Positions 18,248 to 25,740 of a stretch of DNA of 40,599 nucleotides are shown here, in pieces. Positions within the stretch are counted from its first letter, which is position 1; the number at the start of each line of letters is the position of its first letter. Location of the stretch: assembly GCA_025356435.1 (NCBI GenBank), contig JANXSY010000042.1, positions 1 to 40,599 on the forward strand. Direction: 5' to 3'. Origin of the DNA: Isosphaeraceae bacterium. Lineage in GTDB: Bacteria > Planctomycetota > Planctomycetia > Isosphaerales > Isosphaeraceae. A program made the translations under genes and the position numbers. The notes beneath the pieces were generated by a model, which was not told where the DNA came from, did no database searches, and saw nothing but the letters and a program-made list of their open reading frames with translations.

Positions 18248-18448
18248 TTAGACTTTCGCTTCCGGACGCTTCGGGCCAGACTGGCCCGGTGCTAGGCGGC
18301 GAAACTTGGTCTTTGGCAGATTGTAGACGCCGCTAGTGGACGTCCACTTCTCGTCTTCTTGGAGCACGGCCATCCGCTCGGCCCTCGTGAGGACGTTGCG
18401 TGCCCCGCCCATGCCGGCTGCCTTCTTCAAGCTCTTGTCGATCGACAT
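18248..18448 (-). CDS. small basic protein (TIGR04137 family)
   Basis: 66-residue basic protein beginning MSIDKSLKKA. It shows the family pattern: RNVLTRAER near residues 17-25, then LPKTKFRRL and a Lys/Pro-rich tail. This family is found in Planctomycetes, Verrucomicrobia and Chlamydiae, and its role is unknown (possible nucleic acid or ribosome binding is only inferred from charge). The frame is open upstream to 18718, but the ATG at 18448 has GGGAG about 9 bases before it and gives the family length. It ends in a terminator and is divergent from the LURP-one-like gene. Confidence 0.88.
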   Translation of the reverse strand: MSIDKSLKKAAGMGGARNVLTRAERMAVLQEDEKWTSTSGVYNLPKTKFRRLAPGQSGPKRPEAKV

Positions 18449-18736
18449 CAGAACACTCCCGGGATGACCTCGGCTAGGCCGACGATCGTCCCTCAATATC
18501 AAACCACGACCGGTCTCGCCCGAAGACACAGCGCGGACGGACCGCAAGGGCAGGCCGTCCGACATAACGATAAGTTTAGTCCAGCGCTCTCCAAAACGCA
18601 AGTGAAGAGACTCGGCGATTGAGAGTGTCGGTAAGTCGACGCGAACCGCGAGGAGGGACGGTATGCTACACATCTTGAAACGGGCGGTCGGATGTCGCCG
18701 TCTCGAATCCCCTGCCAACGTTCCGGAGCCGATCGG

Positions 18737-19357
18737 ATGTCTTCAACCCTGCCTCAACTCTACCTTCACGACCACCTGCTCGCACGCCGCCAGGTCTTCA
18801 AGCTCTTTGGTGCGGGGTTCCATATCTACGCGGACGACGGACGCTTACTCGCCTATTCCAAGCAGAAGGCCTTCAAGCTCAAGGAGGATATCCGCGTCTT
18901 CGCCGACGAGGCCCAGTCGCACGAATTGCTCGTCATCAAGGCCGATCGGATTCTTGACTTCAGCGCCGCGTATCAGGTCACGGACGGCCAGAGCGGCGAG
19001 CATTACGGGACGCTCAGGCGGAAGGGCTGGAAGTCGATGTTCCGCGACTCGTGGGAGATCCTCGACTCCAACGGGGTCGTCCGGGGCCGGGTGCTTGAAG
19101 ACGGCGGCTTCAAGTCGTTCATGCGACGCGTGCATGGCTTGGTCGCTCTGATGTTCCCCCAGAAGTTTCTCATCGAGGTGGGCGAACAGACCGTCGGCAC
19201 GATGACCCAGAATTTCAACCCGTTCGTTCAGAAATATAGTGTCGACCTCAGCCTCGACACCAATGACCTGCTGCCCCGGCCCCTTGCCATCGCGACCGTG
19301 GTCCTTCTGCTGGCGATCGAGGGCCGGCAGCAAGGTGGGGGTTTCGACTTCGGTTGA
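18737..19357 (+). CDS. LURP-one-related / Tubby-like beta-barrel protein
   Basis: 206-residue protein. The conserved blocks of the LURP-one family are visible: YLHDHLLARRQVFKLFGAGF at the start, HIYADDGRLLAY, a central RDSWEILDSNGVVRGRV, and FIEVGEQTVG near 145. Near the C-terminus a hydrophobic helix (ATVVLLLAI) follows the SLDTNDLLPRPL stretch. This fold is shared with Tubby C-terminal domains and phospholipid scramblases and often binds lipids or the membrane inner face, though the role here is unknown. The ATG at 18737 has CGGAG about 10 bases upstream. The gene is convergent with the cytochrome c' gene and shares its terminator. Confidence 0.85.
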   Translation: MSSTLPQLYLHDHLLARRQVFKLFGAGFHIYADDGRLLAYSKQKAFKLKEDIRVFADEAQSHELLVIKADRILDFSAAYQVTDGQSGEHYGTLRRKGWKSMFRDSWEILDSNGVVRGRVLEDGGFKSFMRRVHGLVALMFPQKFLIEVGEQTVGTMTQNFNPFVQKYSVDLSLDTNDLLPRPLAIATVVLLLAIEGRQQGGGFDFG

Positions 19358-19365
19358 TCCGGAAC

Positions 19366-19412
19366 GAAAAAGCCCCCTCGGCCTCCCCAATGGAGGCGGC
19401 CAGGGGGCTTCG
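19366..19412. terminator. bidirectional terminator between the LURP-one-like and cytochrome c' genes
   Basis: AAGCCCCCTCGGCC and GGCCAGGGGGCTT form the stem, joined through an inner CCTCC/GGAGG pair. On the minus strand it is followed by TTTTTCG, and on the plus strand A5 precedes it. It lies between two convergent genes. Confidence 0.8.
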
Positions 19413-19432
19413 CGATGCGTGTCGTATTGGGT

Positions 19433-19870
19433 TTACTTGTCGTCTTCGACGCGGTAAGCGGCGTGACACTCGGTGCAGCTCTTGTTCAGTGCGCCAAAGG
19501 CGGTCTTCGCCTGGGGCTGGGTGCTGGACGCATTCGTGGCGAGGACGGCAAGCTCGTCGGCCGCCTTGATCATGTCGTCCATCAGCTTCGCGTAATCGTC
19601 ATACGGCTTCTTGACCTTTTCCGCCGCGCTCTTGTCCAGCTTGGATTCCTTGGCGATCTTGCTGATCGCCTCGGCGTCAGTGGCGACGGACTTGGCGTCT
19701 TTCTTCCACTGGGCGACGGTCTTGGTCGCCTTGCGGATTGAAGCTGTCTTCTTGTTGATCGCAGACATCTGCTTCTCGAGCGGCGATTCGTCGGCGGCGA
19801 GCGAGAGGCCGGTGATGACGAGCGAGACGCCCAGCATCGTGGCCGCCAGGAGAGCGAACTTGCGCGGCAT
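19433..19870 (-). CDS. cytochrome c'-like protein
   Basis: 145-residue exported heme protein. The signal peptide is about residues 1-26 (ends SLAADE). The rest is four-helix-bundle-like, rich in Lys, Ala and Asp, with CTECH at 132-136 near the C-terminus, the position of the heme site in cytochrome c' and cytochrome c556. It would carry electrons or bind NO in the periplasm; the partner is unknown. The frame is open upstream to 19987, but the ATG at 19870 begins the signal peptide. It is convergent with the LURP-one-like gene. It is divergent from purM. Confidence 0.87.
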   Translation of the reverse strand: MPRKFALLAATMLGVSLVITGLSLAADESPLEKQMSAINKKTASIRKATKTVAQWKKDAKSVATDAEAISKIAKESKLDKSAAEKVKKPYDDYAKLMDDMIKAADELAVLATNASSTQPQAKTAFGALNKSCTECHAAYRVEDDK

Positions 19871-20191
19871 GGTCGAGTGCTCCGTGGGACGGGTCGGGGA
19901 AAAGCGGCGGGTCGGCCAATCGCTTCGATCGGCCGCGTTCCAGCATGGGGTTCCGACCAAGATATCCCGGCGGTCGCGCTCATTCAAGCGGGCAGGCCGG
20001 GGGCAGAGTCAACTTTTGACCAAATGTTGTGCCAAAATTTTGAAGCCTGGGTTTCAAAAGGAGTTCCTACCGAATCGCCGTTCTGCTTCCGACATGGCCC
20101 CTTATGAGTTACACTCTGTGGAGACCGGGCCATTGACCACGGCCTTCCGCCGAGATGATGCCCTTCCGACTCGAACCCATCGCGGACGACC
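19871..20191. other. divergent regulatory region between the cytochrome c' gene and purM
   Basis: The region has no convincing gene. Around 20008-20060 it has an AT-rich core with overlapping inverted repeats: GTCAA with TTGAC (20008-20020), and TTTTGAA with TTCAAAA (20038-20059). Either could be an operator, but no known binding site matches. No clear -35/-10 pair was identified. Confidence 0.4.
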
Positions 20192-21274
20192 ATGCCCGTG
20201 CCCGACTCAGACCCACTGCCGATCGACTACAAGGCGGCGGGCGTCGATCTCGACGCTTATGACGAGACCATGCGACGCCTGCCCCCTTTGATGACGCGTA
20301 CCTTCACCCCGAACGTCCTCAAGTGGCCCGACGGGTTCGCCGGACTGTTCCGGCTTCAGAATCACGTCGGCCTTTTCAATCGGACTTATCGTGACCCGGT
20401 GCTCGTCGCTTCGACCGACGGGGTCGGCACGAAGCTCAAGCTCGCCTTCGCCACGGGCCGGCACTCGACGGTCGGCATTGACCTTGTCGCCATGTCGGTC
20501 AACGACTGCATCTGCGCCGGGGCCGAGCCCCTGCTCTTTCTCGATTACGTCGCGATGTCCAAAGACGACCCAACCCTTACAGCTGAGGTCGTCAAGGGGA
20601 TCTCCGACGGCTGTCTCGAAGCCGAATGCGCACTGCTCGGCGGAGAGACCGCGATTCTGCCCGACTTTTACAAGCCCGGAGAATATGATCTCGCGGGCTT
20701 CTGCGTCGGCGTTGTCGAGCGTAAGCAGGTGCTTGACGGCCGCGAAATCCGCGTCGGTGACAAGGTCATCGGCCTCGGCTCGACCGGGCTGCATTCAAAT
20801 GGCTACAGCCTGGCGCGTCGGATCGCGTTCGATCATGCGGGTCTGAGCCCCGAGACCCACGTCCCTGAGCTAGGTCGGACGGTGGCCGAAGAATTCCTCT
20901 CGCCGACCCGGATCTATGTCCGCGCGGTCAAGGCGGTCTATCGGCATTACCGGGTCAAGCGGATCGTCCACGGGATCGCACATATCACCGGCGGCGGCCT
21001 GATCGAAAACCCCCCGCGAATCTTGCCCGAAGGCACCGCAATCCGCCTGACAAAGACGTGGGACGTGCCCGCCGTGTTTCCCTGGCTTCAGGCGCTGGGC
21101 GGCGTGCCCGACGCCGAGATGTTCCGCGTCTTCAATATGGGCATCGGACTGGTGATGGTCGTCGCCGAATATTACGCTGACTCGATTGTGAGGACGATCC
21201 GCCAGGACGCTAAGGTGCCCGCCTGGGTGATCGGTGAGGTCATCGCCGGCGACAAGACGGTTGAGTGGGCGTGA
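20192..21274 (+). CDS. purM: phosphoribosylformylglycinamidine cyclo-ligase
   Basis: 360-residue enzyme of purine synthesis, converting FGAM to AIR with ATP in the cytoplasm. The family signatures are present: YKAAGVDLDAYDETM at the start, STDGVGTKLKLAF near 74-86, DLVAMSVNDCICAGAEPL, LLGGETAILPDFY near 149-160, and GLHSNGYSLAR near 198-208. The C-terminal AIR synthase domain has HITGGGLIENPPRI near 268-281. The length and order match PurM. No other pur gene is nearby, so the gene is not in a purine operon here. The ATG at 20192 has no strong ribosome binding site, but it begins the family sequence. Confidence 0.96.
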   Translation: MPVPDSDPLPIDYKAAGVDLDAYDETMRRLPPLMTRTFTPNVLKWPDGFAGLFRLQNHVGLFNRTYRDPVLVASTDGVGTKLKLAFATGRHSTVGIDLVAMSVNDCICAGAEPLLFLDYVAMSKDDPTLTAEVVKGISDGCLEAECALLGGETAILPDFYKPGEYDLAGFCVGVVERKQVLDGREIRVGDKVIGLGSTGLHSNGYSLARRIAFDHAGLSPETHVPELGRTVAEEFLSPTRIYVRAVKAVYRHYRVKRIVHGIAHITGGGLIENPPRILPEGTAIRLTKTWDVPAVFPWLQALGGVPDAEMFRVFNMGIGLVMVVAEYYADSIVRTIRQDAKVPAWVIGEVIAGDKTVEWA

Positions 21275-21283
21275 ATCATCGGT

Positions 21284-21307
21284 CGCCATCCCTCTCAACG
21301 GATGGCG
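21284..21307. terminator. terminator hairpin overlapping a stop codon
   Basis: CGCCATCC (21284-21291) pairs with GGATGGCG (21300-21307) around an eight-base loop. It lies between purM and the 21-bp repeat protein gene and includes the latter's stop codon at 21295. There is no T-run on either strand. Confidence 0.45.
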
Positions 21308-22227
21308 GCCTGATTCGTCCGGAGATGGTCGGCGACGGCCCGCATATCGGCGACGACCGTCTGGATGTCGGCTTGTGCGAACCCGCCCTGCTTGAGAACG
21401 GTCTGCGTCTGCGTCATCGCCTGGTCAATCCGGGCCTGCGGCACTTGGGCACTGTTGAGTACGAGCTGGATGTCACCGGCCAGCATTGAGGTGTTGATCG
21501 CCTGGCTCTTGCGCCTGGCCATCGCATTCGAGAGGTTGTGCGAGAGCTGCTGGACCGTCGCCGTCGACGGCCGATTGCCGCCCTGGATCAGTGCCATCAT
21601 GTCGTTGCGAATCGTGTTGCGATGGATGTCGGCCACCTGGAAGTGGGGCGGCAACGAGTCGAGGTCGGCGACTAGCTTGTTGTAATGCCGCTGGGCGGGC
21701 GTCAGATGGTTCGCGTTGTTCGTGCCATACGACCCGTAACCGGCTGAGTTATACGGCAGGCGATAGTGCTGGGGATGCCCGTGATAATGGTGCGGGACCG
21801 CCGAATACACCGAGCCGACGCCGATCCCGAACCCCATCATTGCCGTGGCATTCGCCGCGCTCATCTGCGGGTTCAGACCCTGCTGAGAATTCGTCGCCTT
21901 CTTCATGTGTGGCGAAGACGGATAGTTGCCGTAGAAGCCATTCCCATAGGGCGAATAGTTCATCATCCCCGTCGAGACGTTGCCCGCGTATGACGGGAAA
22001 TTGATCGCGTTGTTCGGGAAATTGATCGCGTTGCTGGGGAAGTTGATCGCATTGTTCGGGAAGTTGAAACCGTTGTTCGGGAAATTCATCGGCGCGTACG
22101 ACGACGAATTATGGTGCTGCTGACTGGCCGCATGTTGCGGATGGACCGCATTGTGGTGCTGCTGGGCGACCACGTCTGTCAAAAAGAACGCGGAGCAAGC
22201 CAGGGCGAGAGGCATGAGAGGGCGCAT
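21295..22227 (-). CDS. secreted repeat protein of unknown function
   Basis: 310-residue exported protein with a signal peptide (about 1-21, ending VVA). A His/Gln-rich stretch follows (QQHHNAVHPQHAASQQHH). It is followed by five seven-residue repeats of the form NFPNNAI. The middle is rich in Tyr, Gly, Asn, His and Ser. The C-terminal third is helical and may be the functional part (DIHRNTIRNDMMALI, MLAGDIQLVLNSAQV). No named domain is recognised; low-complexity secreted proteins of this kind are common in planctomycetes. The ATG at 22227 has AGGGAG upstream; the frame is open further but starts within no sensible signal peptide. Confidence 0.75.
   Translation of the reverse strand: MRPLMPLALACSAFFLTDVVAQQHHNAVHPQHAASQQHHNSSSYAPMNFPNNGFNFPNNAINFPSNAINFPNNAINFPSYAGNVSTGMMNYSPYGNGFYGNYPSSPHMKKATNSQQGLNPQMSAANATAMMGFGIGVGSVYSAVPHHYHGHPQHYRLPYNSAGYGSYGTNNANHLTPAQRHYNKLVADLDSLPPHFQVADIHRNTIRNDMMALIQGGNRPSTATVQQLSHNLSNAMARRKSQAINTSMLAGDIQLVLNSAQVPQARIDQAMTQTQTVLKQGGFAQADIQTVVADMRAVADHLRTNQAAIR
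21995..22099. repeat. five-unit 21-bp tandem repeat inside a gene
   Basis: Five consecutive 21-bp units begin at 21995, 22016, 22037, 22058 and 22079. Each starts with GGGAA and codes, on the minus strand, for NFPNNAI-type heptads. Units one to three differ at only a few bases, and the last is more diverged. The unit length is a multiple of three, so copy-number change would keep the frame. Confidence 0.9.
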
Positions 22228-22339
22228 TTGTCGCTCCCTTTTGCAAGGAACTGGAGCCGGAAAGCCGGACTCGCTGATCTTCAGTCTCGGGCGTCCGACG
22301 CCATGTTGCAATCGGCAACCATTTTAAATCTTACGCTAT

Positions 22340-22367
22340 GATGCAAGGAGTCGTGACTTCTTGCATC
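22340..22367. repeat. inverted repeat between the repeat protein gene and the DUF1501 gene
   Basis: GATGCAAG (22340-22347) and CTTGCATC (22360-22367) flank a 12-base loop, downstream of the DUF1501 stop codon on the minus strand. It may be a weak terminator, followed on that strand by ATTTAAAAT rather than a T-run, or part of the promoter of the repeat-protein gene. Confidence 0.45.
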
Positions 22368-22382
22368 CGCTTTGGGCGAGAT

Positions 22383-23789
22383 TCAGGCGAACAAGGCCGT
22401 TACCGGTATGCCATTATTGATCCGCAATGGGCGGCCGACGGCATCCATTACTTCTTGTGCGGGGTTGATGCCGAGCGCGTGGAGCATCGTCGCTCCTAGG
22501 TCGTCAGGGCTGACCGGATTTGAAGCTGGGAAGGCGGCCCAGCGGTCGGACGACCCGTAGACCTGGCCGCCACGGACACCTCCGCCCGCCATCACCGCCG
22601 AATAGCAGCGCGGCCAGTGCTCGCGACCGCTGCCGCCCAGAGTCGTCTTCGGGGTCCGGCCGAACTCGCCGACCCAGACTACCAGTGTCTCGTCGAGGAG
22701 TCCCCGCCCGTCCATGTCGTCAAGAAGGGCGGAAAAGCCCTGGTCGGCGGGGGGCATGAGGCGATTCTTAAGCTGGTTGAAGTTGTCGCCGTGGGTGTCC
22801 CAGAAGTTCTGGCCGTCGTTGTGCCAGTTTACGGTCACGAGCGGTACCCCGGCCTCAATCAGGCGACGGCCGAGCATCAGACACTGGCCGTGGATGTTGC
22901 GGCCGTAGGTGTCGCGAAGTTTGGGGTCTTCTCGTTCGATCTGGAACGCCCCTCGGGCCTCGGCCGAGACTAGCGAGTCGAGCGCCCGGCCCTGATAGCC
23001 CGACCACGCCCCCGGCCCCCGGCCTTCGAGGCCGCTTGAACCGATCTCTTCGAGCAGACCACGCCGGCTCGTCATCCGATCGAGGCTGACCCCGGCGGGC
23101 AGGGTCATGCCGCCGACTTCGAAGCCGGCGACGTTTGGGTCTCCCTCAATGGCCAGCGGATCGAACGCCTTGCCGAGCCAGCCGGCGTTCTGACCAGGGG
23201 CCCGGCCGCCCGGGGCCGCCGGGTGGGCAACGGTCCACGGCATCGTCACGGCCGACGGCAACGACCCGCGTGTCGGATGGAGCTTCGCCACGATCGAGCC
23301 CAGGTGCGGCCAATCCTGCGGAGACGGCGGCGCGGCATCCGAGTAAGGGCGAGGGGCGAGGTGGCCGGTCAAGAGGCGATGGGCGCTCGACAAGTGTGCT
23401 GGGTCGTCGTGGGTCATCGAGCGGATGATCGCTAGCCGATGCGTCTGGGCGGCCAGCCGGGGAAAGTGCTCGCTGATCCGCACGCCCGGTACCTTGGTCG
23501 CGATCGTGCCGAACTGGCCACGTATCTGCGCCGGGGCATCGGGCTTGGGGTCCCAGGTGTCGAGCTGGCTCGGCCCGCCCCACATGAAGATGAGCAGGCA
23601 CGACTTGGCCCGGCCGAATCCCGGCCCCATCGCGGTCAATCCCGAAGCCATCGCGCGGCCGCGAAAGAGATCCGGCATTGCCAGCCCGGTCATCGCGAGC
23701 GCCCCGGCGCGGATCGCCTCGCGGCGTGTCGGCCCGCTGTTGCGAAAGCCTGTGCAGCCTGCCCTTTGGGTCTCGCCGGTGGCTCGCAT
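22383..23789 (-). CDS. DUF1501 domain protein
   Basis: 468-residue protein. An N-terminal twin-arginine-like sequence (TRREAIRAGALAMTGLAMPDLF, about residues 20-41) suggests export. The domain has the DUF1501 hallmarks: the LIFMWGGPSQLDTWDPKP motif near 64-81, RSMTHDDPAHLSSAHRLLTG near 122-141, VNWHNDGQNFWDTHGDNF near 325-343, and GEFGRTPK near 375-382. The fold is related to sulfatase/alkaline phosphatase proteins, and members are common in planctomycetes, often with a DUF1553/DUF1549 partner, which is absent here. Substrate unknown. The chosen ATG (23789) has AAGGGG upstream; an ATG at 23834 is possible. Confidence 0.85.
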   Translation of the reverse strand: MRATGETQRAGCTGFRNSGPTRREAIRAGALAMTGLAMPDLFRGRAMASGLTAMGPGFGRAKSCLLIFMWGGPSQLDTWDPKPDAPAQIRGQFGTIATKVPGVRISEHFPRLAAQTHRLAIIRSMTHDDPAHLSSAHRLLTGHLAPRPYSDAAPPSPQDWPHLGSIVAKLHPTRGSLPSAVTMPWTVAHPAAPGGRAPGQNAGWLGKAFDPLAIEGDPNVAGFEVGGMTLPAGVSLDRMTSRRGLLEEIGSSGLEGRGPGAWSGYQGRALDSLVSAEARGAFQIEREDPKLRDTYGRNIHGQCLMLGRRLIEAGVPLVTVNWHNDGQNFWDTHGDNFNQLKNRLMPPADQGFSALLDDMDGRGLLDETLVVWVGEFGRTPKTTLGGSGREHWPRCYSAVMAGGGVRGGQVYGSSDRWAAFPASNPVSPDDLGATMLHALGINPAQEVMDAVGRPLRINNGIPVTALFA

Positions 23790-23930
23790 GGCCCTGTCCC
23801 CTTGAGTCCAGGACTCCCGTGACGCCGCCGTCATCGGGCCTCTGTTTAACCTTTGAAGAATAAAGACGTTTCCGGATTCTAGCCCGCTGAGGTGGGACTG
23901 TCCATCGCGTTCGCAAGTCGGTCCATCCAA

Positions 23931-23971
23931 AAGCAAAGGCGTCGCCGACCCGGTCGGGTCGGCGACGCCTT
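23931..23971 (-). terminator. intrinsic terminator of the LE-x-R-x-LLS protein gene
   Basis: A perfect 16-bp stem (23936-23951 with 23956-23971) closes a GGTC loop. On the minus strand TGCTTTTGGAT follows. It begins about 28 bases after the stop codon of the neighbouring gene at 24000. Confidence 0.8.
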
Positions 23972-23999
23972 GCGAAATTCGCAGACGGAGGCCGGACGC

Positions 24000-24887
24000 C
24001 TAGTGCCTCGGCCCTTTCGGGACGACGACGGGGACCGAGACGACCCGGAACGTGAAGCGGTGGCTGAGGGTGCTCTCGTAGCCGTTATCGAGCGTCTGGG
24101 CCTGGACGGAGTGGCTACCGTCGGCCAGTGGGACCGACAACTTCACCGAGTATCGCCCGTTCGTCGTGACAGTGCCGACTCCCAGTGGCGCGAACGTGGT
24201 CGAGTCGACGATCCGAATGAGGACACCATCGGGGGCGTTGCCGACGAATGTCGGGACGTGGTCGTGCGTGACGTTGGTCTGCTTCGCAGACTTGTCCGCC
24301 GCCGCGAATGACGGGATTCCCGGCGGAGCGAACGGTTGGGCGACCGCCTGGACCAACTGGGTGATGAGGCCGAAGTCGTTCGTCGCGAGTATGACCGGCT
24401 TGGGACCGTTCGAGTCGAGCTTTGCCAGCGCCCGCATGTCCTCGGTAAACTTCGACCGCAGCGGGTTGGCGATCCCGGTCGACTGGAGGACCGCGTCGAA
24501 GGCGTTTACCAGCGATGCCGCTTGATGCGGACTGAGCGAGGCGTGCCCATCCACGCTGCGAATCGTGAGGTTAAATTCACGGAGGACATGCTGTGACGCG
24601 TCGTGGCCCCTGGAAACGATCAGGCGAAGGTCGTCCTGGATCGGCGCGGTGACCGACGCGGGGAGTGACCTATTCGGCTGATACGTGGTCAAGAAGAACG
24701 GCAGGTTGGCGATCCGTTGAAGCCGCTGTTCGAGATTCTGCGGGAGATTGCCCGCGGTGTTCGTATTCGTAGTGGGCGCGATCCCCCCGAGGATCGACGT
24801 GGGAGACGCGCTGAGCAGTGTCCTTTGCTCGAGCACGAACTCTGTCCCCTTGCTGAGGGACGAAGGGATAAAGCGGCGGCGTTCCAT
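24000..24887 (-). CDS. secreted protein with LE-x-R-x-LLS signature and Ig-like domain
   Basis: 295-residue protein. Near the N-terminus the motif LEQRTLLSA (about residues 19-27) matches the planctomycete export-associated signature LE-x-R-x-LLS. The middle is helical and of unknown type. The C-terminal 90 residues look like a bacterial Ig-like domain: VPTFVGNAPDGVLIRIVD, GTVTTNGRYSVKLSVPLADG, SHSVQAQTLDNG. These would bind or present at the cell surface. The frame begins with ATG at 24887. It has its own terminator. The partner and function are unknown. Confidence 0.78.
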   Translation of the reverse strand: MERRRFIPSSLSKGTEFVLEQRTLLSASPTSILGGIAPTTNTNTAGNLPQNLEQRLQRIANLPFFLTTYQPNRSLPASVTAPIQDDLRLIVSRGHDASQHVLREFNLTIRSVDGHASLSPHQAASLVNAFDAVLQSTGIANPLRSKFTEDMRALAKLDSNGPKPVILATNDFGLITQLVQAVAQPFAPPGIPSFAAADKSAKQTNVTHDHVPTFVGNAPDGVLIRIVDSTTFAPLGVGTVTTNGRYSVKLSVPLADGSHSVQAQTLDNGYESTLSHRFTFRVVSVPVVVPKGPRH

Positions 24888-24989
24888 CGCCGGGCCTCCT
24901 GGTTTGTCAGCGGGCTTTCGGACGGGCGACCGACGGGCGAGGCGGACAGCCGCCGACCCGGGTCACGGCGGGGTTTTTAGCAAAATGTC

Positions 24990-25577
24990 TCATGTCTGAA
25001 CAGGCGGGTTCGGTGCGAACAACCCCCGCTGCTCCAGGTGCATCCGCAGATAAGACCGAGGCTCAACTGTATCCAGTCCCAGCTCACCGGCCAGTTCGAG
25101 CACAGCAGCCTGGATGACCGGCAGGTCGCCGGGATGGTCAGCGAGGGCCTCGACCTCGGCGAACGTCCCCAGGCCCTCGGCCTCGTCGATCGTCACCTCG
25201 ATCGGTCGCCCCGCGCGTTCGAGGTGGAACGATTGCCTCACCTTGCGGATCGTGAGCACTGGAACGAACCCCAGCCGATCGAAGAGCCGGCCCATCTCGG
25301 CCCGCGACTCCTCGCCATCGTGGTAAGCGATCTCGATCTCCTCGCGGGTCTTGGTCGGCCCCTCGTGCTTCGGTCCCTTGTAAGTGATCCGGTTGGTCAT
25401 GCCGTCGCGACGGAGCCGAAACGCCTCGTTGGTCGTCGCGAAATCGCGCGATGGGTGGGCAAGATAAGTGTCTTCCTGCTCGACTGACGGTCCAGCCTGA
25501 GTTCCGAGCGTTAAGAGCTTGGCTTCGAGCCCGGCACGGTCTGAGACGTGGTACTTGATCTCTACTTCATATCCCAT
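24990..25577 (-). CDS. CYTH domain protein (class IV adenylate cyclase / CyaB-like)
   Basis: 195-residue protein. The CYTH signature EVEIKY (residues 4-9) is at the N-terminus, and the family's paired charged strands follow (EAFRLRRDG, RITYKGPK, TREEIEI, RKVRQSF, VTIDEAEGLGTFAEVEAL). CyaB-like members act on triphosphate substrates and make cAMP or a related product, using metal bound by the acidic residues. Whether this one is a cyclase or a triphosphatase is not clear. The frame is open to 25829, but the ATG at 25577 has GAGGGGAT about 8 bases before it and gives the right N-terminus. It is divergent from the esterase gene. Confidence 0.85.
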   Translation of the reverse strand: MGYEVEIKYHVSDRAGLEAKLLTLGTQAGPSVEQEDTYLAHPSRDFATTNEAFRLRRDGMTNRITYKGPKHEGPTKTREEIEIAYHDGEESRAEMGRLFDRLGFVPVLTIRKVRQSFHLERAGRPIEVTIDEAEGLGTFAEVEALADHPGDLPVIQAAVLELAGELGLDTVEPRSYLRMHLEQRGLFAPNPPVQT

Positions 25578-25740
25578 CGGTAGCCATCCCCTCATTTTTT
25601 GCATCGACACCTGCCCAGTCTCGCGAGCGGGAGCCGAGGCGGCAACATCCCTCTTGCCGACCCCAATGGTTTTGATCCGACACGGCGGGACGTGTATGGT
25701 GGCGAGGCCACACCCGAACGCCCAACCCACGAGCCTCGCC

